64,000 nt of DNA from Rhizobium sp. BG4. GTDB lineage: Bacteria; Pseudomonadota; Alphaproteobacteria; Rhizobiales; Rhizobiaceae. Shown piece by piece: positions 46,919 through 53,857 of the stretch (its first letter is position 1; every line of letters starts with the position of its first letter). Where the stretch lies: NCBI RefSeq assembly GCF_016864575.1, contig NZ_CP044127.1, forward strand, positions 726,984 through 790,983, in the 5' to 3' direction. Below the pieces are notes generated by a model. The model ran no database searches. It was not told the origin of the DNA and worked only from the letters and a program-made list of their open reading frames with translations. A program made the position numbers and the translations under genes.

Positions 46919-47000
46919 TCGCAAATCAGGGCGTGGCGAACACCGTTTCTTGGCCCGAAAGGCCCATCAAATCGGCTCTCCACAGGTCATGGTTAAGCGT

Positions 47001-47073
47001 TTGTAAATTGGTAACGAATCGGAGCATACTCTAACTGCGCAGTTTTCCACCCTATTCGAACATTTGCGCAGTT
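47001..47073 (+). promoter_or_regulatory. repA promoter and repeated TGCGCAGTT operator
   Basis: A possible promoter has -35 TTGTAA (47001-47006) and -10 CATACT (47025-47030), with 18 bases between. Just downstream are the 12-bp palindrome AACTGCGCAGTT (47033-47044) and a second TTTGCGCAGTT (47063-47073). RepA, helped by RepB, is known to repress repABC promoters, so these repeats are good candidates for the operator. Promoter boxes are judged by eye. Confidence 0.5.
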
Positions 47074-47088
47074 GATTGGAAAAACACT

Positions 47089-48282
47089 ATGCAGCCGAGT
47101 CTCGCCCTTCAGGATGATCAAGAGCACCTCCCCTCGCTTCTGGCAACAGATGCGCAGGAACTCTCATACCAGCTTCAGCAGCACCAGGCGAAGATCTTTT
47201 CGCCGCTGGCACGCAAGACCCTGCGGACATTCTCGCCGGCCGAAGCGGCAAGCTTCATCGGCATCGGCGAGGGCTACCTGCGCCAGATTGCAGCCGAGGG
47301 CCACGGCCCCGATCCCCTGGCCAATGGCCGCCGCCTCTACAGCGCCGAGGACATGGATCGTATTCGCCATGCGCTCGACCAGCGCAACGGCAACACCAAA
47401 TATATTCCTGCCCGCAAGGCCTCCGAAAAACTCCAGGTCGTTTCGGTCATGAACTTCAAGGGCGGATCGGGCAAGACAACCACCGCCGCGCATCTGGCGC
47501 AATATCTGGCACTGAGAGGTTACCGTGTTCTGGCGATCGACCTCGACCCGCAAGCGTCGATGTCGGCGCTGTTTGGTCATCAGCCTGAGTTGGATGTCGG
47601 CGAGGGGGAAACCCTCCATGGCGCTATCCGCTACGAGGATCCGCGGCCAATCGCCGAAATCGTGCGCGCGACCTATACGCCGAACCTCCATCTTATTCCG
47701 GGCAATCTCGAACTGATGGAATTCGAGCACGAGACGCCGCGCGCTATGGCATCGGGCAACGCCGAGACGATGTTCTTTGCCCGTATCGGCGAAGCACTGA
47801 CGGACATCGAAAGCCACTATGATCTGGTGATTATCGATTGCCCGCCGCAACTCGGATTTTTGACGATGTCTGCCCTTTGCGCGGCGACATCGGTATTGAT
47901 CACCGTTCACCCCCAGATGCTCGACGTCATGTCGATGTCGCAGTTCCTGACGATGACCAGCGAGTTGATGTCCGTGGTCGAAAGGGCAGGGGGCCGCACA
48001 AGCTACGACTGGATGCGGTATCTCGTGACCCGCTTCGAGCCCAATGATGGACCGCAGAGCCAGATGACCGGTTTCATGCGCGCGATCTTCGGCAATCGCA
48101 TGCTTCACAATGCGATGCTCAAATCGACGGCTGTCTCCGATGCCGGCGTAACGAAGCAGACACTCTATGAGGTGGACCGCGCGCAATTTACCCGCGGGAC
48201 CTACGATCGCGCACTGGATTCCCTCAATCTCGTCAATAGCGAAATCGAGGCCCACATCCGGTCGACCTGGGGAAGGAGGTAA
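47089..48282 (+). CDS. repA: RepA plasmid-partition ATPase (ParA type)
   Basis: A 397-residue ParA-family ATPase of a repABC replicon. The deviant Walker A is FKGGSGKTTTAAHLA near residue 124, Walker B is LVIIDCPPQLG, and an N-terminal DNA-binding region (FSPAEAASFIGIGEGYLRQI) is present as in the family. RepA moves plasmid copies with RepB and represses the operon. repB starts four bases after its stop. All motifs appear intact. Confidence 0.97.
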   Translation: MQPSLALQDDQEHLPSLLATDAQELSYQLQQHQAKIFSPLARKTLRTFSPAEAASFIGIGEGYLRQIAAEGHGPDPLANGRRLYSAEDMDRIRHALDQRNGNTKYIPARKASEKLQVVSVMNFKGGSGKTTTAAHLAQYLALRGYRVLAIDLDPQASMSALFGHQPELDVGEGETLHGAIRYEDPRPIAEIVRATYTPNLHLIPGNLELMEFEHETPRAMASGNAETMFFARIGEALTDIESHYDLVIIDCPPQLGFLTMSALCAATSVLITVHPQMLDVMSMSQFLTMTSELMSVVERAGGRTSYDWMRYLVTRFEPNDGPQSQMTGFMRAIFGNRMLHNAMLKSTAVSDAGVTKQTLYEVDRAQFTRGTYDRALDSLNLVNSEIEAHIRSTWGRR

Positions 48283-48286
48283 GTGA

Positions 48287-49288
48287 ATGTCGAGAAAGAA
48301 CCTGCTTGAGATTTCGAGCCCGAACGGGGAACGCCCCGAACCGGCACCTCATCGTGACAGCCGGCCATTGGCCGGCCTTGCTCCGACGGTCCGCTCAGGC
48401 TCACCTGTCGGGGGCATTACAAAAACCCTCGGAAACATAACCGAGAAGATGGAGCGCGCCACCGACCTTGAAAGGCAGCTGGCACAGGGACAGACAATCG
48501 TCGAGATTGATCCGGCTCTCGTTGACGCCTCATTCGTTGCCGATCGACTTGAAATCGATCCCGTTGAACTTGCACAACTCGTCGAGCAGATTCGCGAACA
48601 CGGGCAGCAGGTTCCGGTTCTGCTCAGGCCGCATCCCGGGGCCAGATCGAGATACCAGGTTGCCTATGGTCATCGTCGTTTGGCGGCAACGCGGATGCTC
48701 GGCATCAAGGTCCGTGCCGTCATTCGCGAACTGACCGACGAACAGCTGGTGGTCAGCCAAGGACAGGAAAACAGCGCCCGCACCAACCTGTCATTCATCG
48801 AGCGGGCATTGTTTGCTGCACGCCTGGAGGAACGCGGCTTCGGTCGCGACGTAATCATGGCGTCTCTCGGCGTCGACAAGGCTGCGCTGTCCAAGATGAT
48901 GTCGGTCATTTCTCAGGTTCCGATGGCCGTCCTTACGGCAATCGGCGCTGCTCCAGATGTCGGCCGGCGACGCTGGGCAGAGCTGGCAGAAAGACTGACC
49001 CCAAGCAATTGCGAGACCATTGCGACCGAGTTGTCCGCGGACAACTGGCGTGCCTTGAGCAGTCCGGAACGGTTCCAAAGAGCTCTCGAAATTGCACAAA
49101 ACAAGGAGCAGCGTACTGTTTCGGCCGCTACCAAGGCAGAAATTCCAGGCCTGCCCGTCACCCTGAAGACGTCAGCAAAGAGTGCCACCTTTGTCTTCAA
49201 CAACAAGGCCGCACCTGGATTCGACCGATTTGTGCAGGAGAGGCTTTCGCAGCTCTTCGCCGAATACCAACAGCAACAAGGAGCGTAA
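48287..49288 (+). CDS. repB: RepB partition protein (ParB type)
   Basis: A 333-residue centromere-binding protein. The ParB N-terminal domain includes the arginine-rich stretch YGHRRLAATRMLGIKVRAVI and the box QENSARTNLSFIERALFAAR, followed by a helix-turn-helix (MASLGVDKAALSKMMSVISQ). It binds parS and forms the partition complex with RepA. One perfect parS lies within its own coding sequence at 49030, an arrangement also known in other repABC plasmids. The ATG has AAGGAGG upstream. Confidence 0.97.
   Translation: MSRKNLLEISSPNGERPEPAPHRDSRPLAGLAPTVRSGSPVGGITKTLGNITEKMERATDLERQLAQGQTIVEIDPALVDASFVADRLEIDPVELAQLVEQIREHGQQVPVLLRPHPGARSRYQVAYGHRRLAATRMLGIKVRAVIRELTDEQLVVSQGQENSARTNLSFIERALFAARLEERGFGRDVIMASLGVDKAALSKMMSVISQVPMAVLTAIGAAPDVGRRRWAELAERLTPSNCETIATELSADNWRALSSPERFQRALEIAQNKEQRTVSAATKAEIPGLPVTLKTSAKSATFVFNNKAAPGFDRFVQERLSQLFAEYQQQQGA
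49030..49045. promoter_or_regulatory. parS site 3, inside repB
   Basis: A perfect GTTGTCCGCGGACAAC within the last third of repB, encoding LSADNW in frame. Confidence 0.85.
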
Positions 49289-49292
49289 CGCG

Positions 49293-49348
49293 CAAAAGAA
49301 AAAGGCCCCCAAACGTCGCCGTCGTGGAAGCCCTTCTCGATCTTAAGC
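49293..49348 (-). ncRNA. incA: repABC counter-transcribed RNA (ctRNA, incA)
   Basis: In repABC replicons a short antisense RNA made between repB and repC inhibits repC expression and gives incompatibility. Here the minus strand has -35 TTGACT (49378-49383), a 17-base spacer and -10 GATTCT (49355-49360), so the RNA should start near 49348. It ends near 49293 at GGGGGCCTTTTTC, which with the preceding AAGGGCTTCC can form a terminator hairpin. The predicted size of about 55 bases fits known ctRNAs. The exact start and end are inferred. Confidence 0.7.
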
Positions 49349-49442
49349 AAATCAAGAATCGCATTTCCCCGAATCACAGTCAAGAGTCTTGGCGCCATTT
49401 TGGTGAGCGGATTTCTTTTGCCTCAACGTAGGTGAAAGAAAA

Positions 49443-50660
49443 ATGGATACGACATATGTGACGACGCCTGTTGGGCGGCGGCCGATGACGCTTGCCATGA
49501 TGTTGGCACAGCACAAGGCCGGTACCTTGCCAAAGGACCACCGGCGCAACAAGTGGAAGCTCTTCAGATCGGTCTGCGAGGCACGCCGTGATCTCTGCGT
49601 GAGCGACCGGGCGCTGACGGTTCTTGATGCCTTGCTGACGTTTTTGCCTGATGATGACCTGTCCGGCAGTGCCTCCCTCGTTGTGTTTCCGTCGAATGTT
49701 CAGCTCTCAATCCGGGCCCGGGGCATGACGCCAGCGACCCTACGCCGGCATCTGGCTATGCTCGTTGACGCCGGATTGATTGCCCGCAAGGACAGTCCCA
49801 ATGGAAAGCGCTATGCCCGGCGGGGAAAGGGTGGGGAAATCGATGAGGCCTTCGGGTTCAACCTGGCCCCGCTGCTTGCCCGCGCCGATGAGATCGAAGC
49901 TGTCGCCGAACGTCTGCGCCTCGAGCGGGAACACCTTCGCCTTGCCAAGGAACGTCTTTCAATCTGCCGCCGTGATATCGGCAAACTGATTGCTGCAGCT
50001 ACGCTCGAGGAAGTCCCCGGTGACTGGACATCGCTTTTTGGGGCGTTCCGCCGCGTTGTCGATGGATTGCCTCGCCAGGCCACTCTCCTGGAGGTCGAAA
50101 CTGCATTGCGTCAGCTCGAAGATATTCGCTCCGGTGTCGTCAACCAATTGGAAACTCATGTAAAAGCACAAAATACAGGCGCCAATGAATCGCAGGGTGA
50201 GCGCCACATACAGGATTCAGATCCAGAATCCCTTTTTGAAATTGAAGCCGCAAATCACCACGAAGAAATCCAGCAGTCAGGTCCGGAGACCTTCGTCACT
50301 CAGATGGGAGGCGGAGAATATACAACGTCAGCGGTCAATCTCGGCGCTGTCTTGAAGGCATGCCCGCAAGTGAACTCCTACGGCCCGAACGGAGCCGTCC
50401 GAAACTGGCAGGATCTCGCTGCTGCAACAGAGATCGTGCGCACCATGCTTGGCATCAGTCGTTCGGCCTATCAGGATGCGGTCCTCGCTATGGGTGCCGA
50501 AGGGGCGGCAATCGTCACGGCGTGCATTCTTGAAGGCGCAGAGCGGATAAACTCGCCGGGTGGATACCTGCGCAGCCTCACCCTTCGAGCGCGGCATCGC
50601 TCCTTCCAGCCAGGCCCCATGCTCCAGGCACTGTTGCGAGGTAGCCGTCAGAACAGTTGA
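49443..50660 (+). CDS. repC: RepC replication initiator
   Basis: A 405-residue RepC, the essential initiator of repABC replicons. The N-terminal domain begins MDTTYVTTPVGRRPMTLAMM and includes the winged-helix part MTPATLRRHLAMLVDAGLIA. A coiled-coil-like stretch (about residues 150-190) is followed by a variable linker and a C-terminal domain (ATEIVRTMLGISRSAYQDAV). The replication origin in this family is thought to lie inside repC, probably in the AT-richer linker near 50150-50290. The 154-base leader contains the ctRNA target. The gene appears intact. Confidence 0.96.
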   Translation: MDTTYVTTPVGRRPMTLAMMLAQHKAGTLPKDHRRNKWKLFRSVCEARRDLCVSDRALTVLDALLTFLPDDDLSGSASLVVFPSNVQLSIRARGMTPATLRRHLAMLVDAGLIARKDSPNGKRYARRGKGGEIDEAFGFNLAPLLARADEIEAVAERLRLEREHLRLAKERLSICRRDIGKLIAAATLEEVPGDWTSLFGAFRRVVDGLPRQATLLEVETALRQLEDIRSGVVNQLETHVKAQNTGANESQGERHIQDSDPESLFEIEAANHHEEIQQSGPETFVTQMGGGEYTTSAVNLGAVLKACPQVNSYGPNGAVRNWQDLAAATEIVRTMLGISRSAYQDAVLAMGAEGAAIVTACILEGAERINSPGGYLRSLTLRARHRSFQPGPMLQALLRGSRQNS

Positions 50661-50953
50661 AAGTCGCATGCAAACCGTAAGGCCCGATGATGAAAGCCCA
50701 TGCAAACTAAAAAGCAGTCCTACACCTTGAGGAAAGGGATGACGGAAACTAAGATCCATTTCACTTCTTCTCACGCAAAGATATGTTTTGTTTTCAGAGG
50801 GCTACCCCTACACTGCAGATATTTCTGAAGCGTTCCTTAACCTGATAATCAACGCGATGATGCTTCCACGGGCCCAACGGCGCTAGGGCACGATTGCTGG
50901 CCACAAACGGGAATTTCAATCGACGCCGTTTTTGGGCGGTAATGAGGACGACC

Positions 50954-51126
50954 ATGGAAAGACATCGGAGAGGCCGCGCCCAGGTAGCCGGCGGACAGGA
51001 TCACGAAGCGCGCTACAACGCGAAGAGAAAAACGCCGTGAAGCTGTCTGTTGGTTGGACCGGCGATTCCCGTAGAAAAATCGATCCAACTCGGCAAGAAG
51101 GCGAGCTCAGAACGCGATCGGACTGA
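50954..51126 (+). pseudogene. DUF3606-like small protein, frameshifted
   Basis: The first frame gives MERHRRGRAQVAGGQDHEAR and then fails; the next frame supplies EEKNAVKLSVGWTGDSRRKI. DUF3606-like rhizobial proteins have the same order: VAGGQDHEVRYE, a lysine-rich helix with AVKxxVG, then NSRxKVE. The match is partial, with a one-base loss near the A run at 51027-51032. Probably a dead gene. Confidence 0.4.
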
Positions 51127-51364
51127 TCGATCCGCTCGTTGGCGCGTTACTCTCCCGGAGAACGCAACCATGACGGACGGAATTAGCAAAAGCAGGAATG
51201 CCACGACGCGGCCAATCGGCTCGCTGCGAGCGAGTGTACGAATTCACCCGCCGTGAAGCGCTGGCCGAAGAGCGTCGACGGCGCCACGAGATGAGGGAAC
51301 GTTCGAAAAGGCTCGCCTGAAGGCGCAGGAGCAGGCCGCCAATCATAAGCCACAGGAGGCAATC

Positions 51365-51619
51365 ATGGACGACGACATTCGAAAGGACGCATACAAGCGG
51401 TGGGAGGACGAAGGTCGCCCTGAAGGCCAGCACGAGCGACATTGGCGCGAGGCCGAAGAGGCCCACCGGTCGAAATCGAGCGGGACACCACAGACGTGGT
51501 CTTCGGACCATGGTGGCGGGGTCGTACCGCCGGACGGAAGCGAGACTTCCTCGGACGCAATCCGTTCAAACGAGCCGGGAAGCTTCAAGCCGGGCGAACT
51601 CGCTTCCGAAAACAAGTGA
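51365..51619 (+). CDS. DUF2934 family protein
   Basis: An 84-residue protein. The first 35 residues are the DUF2934 helix pair: IRKDAYKRWEDEGRPEGQHE, then RHWREAEEAH. The rest is a low-complexity, probably disordered tail. A CAGGAGG ribosome site precedes the ATG. The function of the family is unknown. Confidence 0.75.
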   Translation: MDDDIRKDAYKRWEDEGRPEGQHERHWREAEEAHRSKSSGTPQTWSSDHGGGVVPPDGSETSSDAIRSNEPGSFKPGELASENK

Positions 51620-51676
51620 TCTTGTCCAGCAACTGGAAGCCACGATGATCGATCCTTGTCCTACGCACACTACCGG

Positions 51677-52051
51677 TTATGGTCGATCTTCGTCATATTG
51701 CTCTGCCCCCGCGATCGGCGCTAGCCAGGGTTCCCGGCGCTTTACCCAAAGTTCGTATGTAGGCCTTAGCGGCGTCGGCGCGTCGGACAGAACGCCGAGC
51801 TTGACCTCGGCCTCCCGTTCGTTGGCCGAGAACAGCCGCGACCCGCATTTTGGGCAAAATGATCGACCGCGAAACTCACGTGTTTCGCCTTTCAATTCGA
51901 ACCCGCTCGCGGGCCAGACGCCGAAGAACGTGAACGCCGATCCGCTTTCTTGACGACAGTCGGTGCAATGACAGATGCCGGTGCGCAGGGGTTCGCCGCG
52001 CACAGCAACCTTCACATCGCCACAAGAGCAGGAACCGACCAGCGTTCTCAT
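51677..52051 (-). CDS. GFA-fold zinc protein
   Basis: A 124-residue protein of the GFA family with zinc ligands in GSCSCGDVKVAV, CHCTDCRQESGS and FCPKCGSRLF. It is related in fold, not closely in sequence, to the GFA protein at 29897. The start overlaps the stop of the DUF2188 gene (ATGA), so the two are coupled. Proteins of this fold are rarely characterised; a formaldehyde or glutathione role should not be assumed. Confidence 0.88.
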   Translation of the reverse strand: MRTLVGSCSCGDVKVAVRGEPLRTGICHCTDCRQESGSAFTFFGVWPASGFELKGETREFRGRSFCPKCGSRLFSANEREAEVKLGVLSDAPTPLRPTYELWVKRREPWLAPIAGAEQYDEDRP

Positions 52052-52308
52052 GCCGACTTCTCCGCTGCATCATCGACGACGTCGGTCTCCGGACGGTCTC
52101 CGCCAGATGCATGCTCGGTCTGCCAGCGTCCGTCCGCAAGCTGATATGAAATCTCGGCGTCGCGGCCTTCCAGGTGCTGTCGCTCTGCAGCAGATCTTGC
52201 CGCGGCAAGCGCCGCGTCATGGTCGGCAAAGGACTCGGACCACACCTCGCCTAGTCGATACGCGAAACCTCCGTCGTGCTCTGCGACATGATAGGTGATC
52301 TTGCTCAT
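52048..52308 (-). CDS. DUF2188-type protein
   Basis: An 86-residue protein starting MSKITYHVAEHDGGFAYRLG. The first half is a DUF2188-like beta-beta-alpha fold (the W-F-D-H-AALAAARSAA pattern), followed by a second strand pair SYQLADGRWQTE and an acidic tail. An AAGAGGAT ribosome site precedes the ATG. It is the first gene of a two-gene unit with the GFA protein. Confidence 0.75.
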   Translation of the reverse strand: MSKITYHVAEHDGGFAYRLGEVWSESFADHDAALAAARSAAERQHLEGRDAEISYQLADGRWQTEHASGGDRPETDVVDDAAEKSA

Positions 52309-52828
52309 GTGTCATCCTCTTGAGACTATCAAAGAAAGCGCGCGGTTTGCTCAGCAGAACGAGCCTAGTCAGTTGGGCCGCCTTAGATCGGCGCAATCAA
52401 GGCTGCGGTGGCAGTTGCCAGGTCTTCGACGCTTTGCTTCTTCCCAAGGCAGCTTCGAAGGCCTCCATCAAATCGCGCTTCTGCACCTCGCGTCCGGAAT
52501 TTTGGTGCACGTCCGATCCACTCTGTGCTCACTATGATGCAAGAAACGCGGCCGATAACCCCCAGTTCCGCTTCAGCCATATCGGCGATGAGCTTAATGC
52601 GAGCCATCGTCCGTTTTATCCTCCCAGGTCGTCCTCAGCGGCGTCTAAAGTGGCTCGGAGTCTGGTCGAGCACGACAGTTGGACGGCCTGATGACGTCAA
52701 GACAGCTCCTACTCGGGCAATCCCTCTACGAAAGCAAGGCCCCTCGCAGGTTCTCTCGTCGCGCGTATGGCTGACCGCCATTTTTATCCCGCATCCTGTC
52801 GGGTGGCACTGCCAATGGATGTTCCAAT
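52309..52828. other. Intergenic stretch, no supported gene
   Basis: Several overlapping short frames occur, but none is convincing. One minus-strand stretch (around 52440-52530) reads like a helix (QKRDLMEAFEAALG) and may be the remains of a small gene. Confidence 0.35.
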
Positions 52829-52861
52829 TTAGCGCGGGTGGAAACACTGGCGCTAATTTTT
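52829..52861 (+). terminator. Rho-independent terminator
   Basis: TTAGCGC (52829-52835) and GCGCTAA (52850-52856) form a perfect seven-base stem, followed by five T. It ends any transcript entering from the left. Confidence 0.6.
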
Positions 52862-52997
52862 CGTCTTGATGGAACCTGACAAGGCCCAACTCGTTTGTGC
52901 CGTGAACGTCATCGCTTTGACCCAGCACGCACGTTCAAGGCTGACTGCAATTAGCCAAAAAGGCCACCGTCGCATCGCCCGCCACGGTGGCTTTTTT
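52862..52997 (+). ncRNA. Candidate small RNA locus between two terminators
   Basis: The 100 bases between the terminators at 52829 and 52963 contain no good gene, yet end in a strong stem with six T, as expected for a trans-acting sRNA. No convincing promoter is visible by eye, so the 5' end is unknown. This is a low-confidence prediction. Confidence 0.35.
52963..52997. terminator. Strong terminator, possibly bidirectional
   Basis: GCCACCGT (52963-52970) pairs exactly with ACGGTGGC (52984-52991) and is followed by six T; five A precede the left arm, so it could also stop minus-strand transcription. Confidence 0.7.
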
Positions 52998-53857
52998 ATA
53001 CGTGAGAACTGCCCGGCGAGGGTTAGGTCAAACGAGCACCCCCACGCGATAACGGGGCTGCAATCGCCACGTCGCAAACTTAGGTGAGGTCATCGCCGGA
53101 CTGCAGGGAAAAAACGATGACCTCCTCCTAAATGAGGCCTGCGTCGCCATTACCCGCGTGCAAGTTAGCCAAGCCGGAACAGTGCTGCTGCCGGGAGGTC
53201 CTGAGAAAAGAGAAAAGCGGGCAGATGTCATGCTGATCGAGCAGCACGACAAGAGTTTATCATCGGTGCGGCGAGAAACGATAGCGAACGCATCGCAAGC
53301 GCGATGCCATCGATTTCTGTGGAACGATATAAGAACATCAGCAACAAGCTTGTGCTAAACAATACTTTTTCAAAATACGAGCGAACAGCCGGTGCACGAA
53401 CCGTAAATATCCACAGAACACGCACCGTGCACTGCGTTTGAAAAGTAATATGATATCTCAGATTATCTTTCCGCGGGGGTGTCCTAGCATCACCTTCAAT
53501 TCGTCGGCGAGTGTATCCGGATTATTCCCGAATTCGATCGACGACGATGGGGAAGACCTTGCCCGCGTCTTAAATAGAAGCGCTCCTGTAGAGGCAGCGC
53601 CTCTTGCGACCGAACTGGCGTCCAAGGTGGTGCCCGTTGCCCCCGGATACCGTGGCAAATTTTCAGGACTTTTTGAGGCGGCCTATTGCAATTGCCGCGA
53701 GGCAGCCGTGCCCTACCTGTTCAAGCTGAACAAATGCATGCGTTGGAATTCAATCCTCCACATGGCCTCTGCCACGACGTAGTCGGGCCGTCAGCAGCCC
53801 GCCGGCCTTTGACCTCGGGGCAGGACGGAGGTTCGCTAAGCAAGGAGGAGACGCGCG
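52998..53857. other. Intergenic stretch, no supported gene
   Basis: 860 bases before the large kinase gene. AT content is higher than average around 53240-53480. No frame has a recognisable product. It probably includes the kinase promoter near its end. Confidence 0.4.

Larger units (their letters stand above)
44295..47000. other. Gene-poor region upstream of repABC
   Basis: About 2.7 kb with no confidently coding frame. Several frames of 80-180 codons exist (for example 45501-46046 minus), but none has a recognisable product or good ribosome site. One minus-strand frame (44713-44976) contains CAGCH but no other cytochrome features. The region carries three parS-type sites and is probably a partition and copy-control segment, perhaps with remnants of lost genes. 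Confidence 0.5.
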
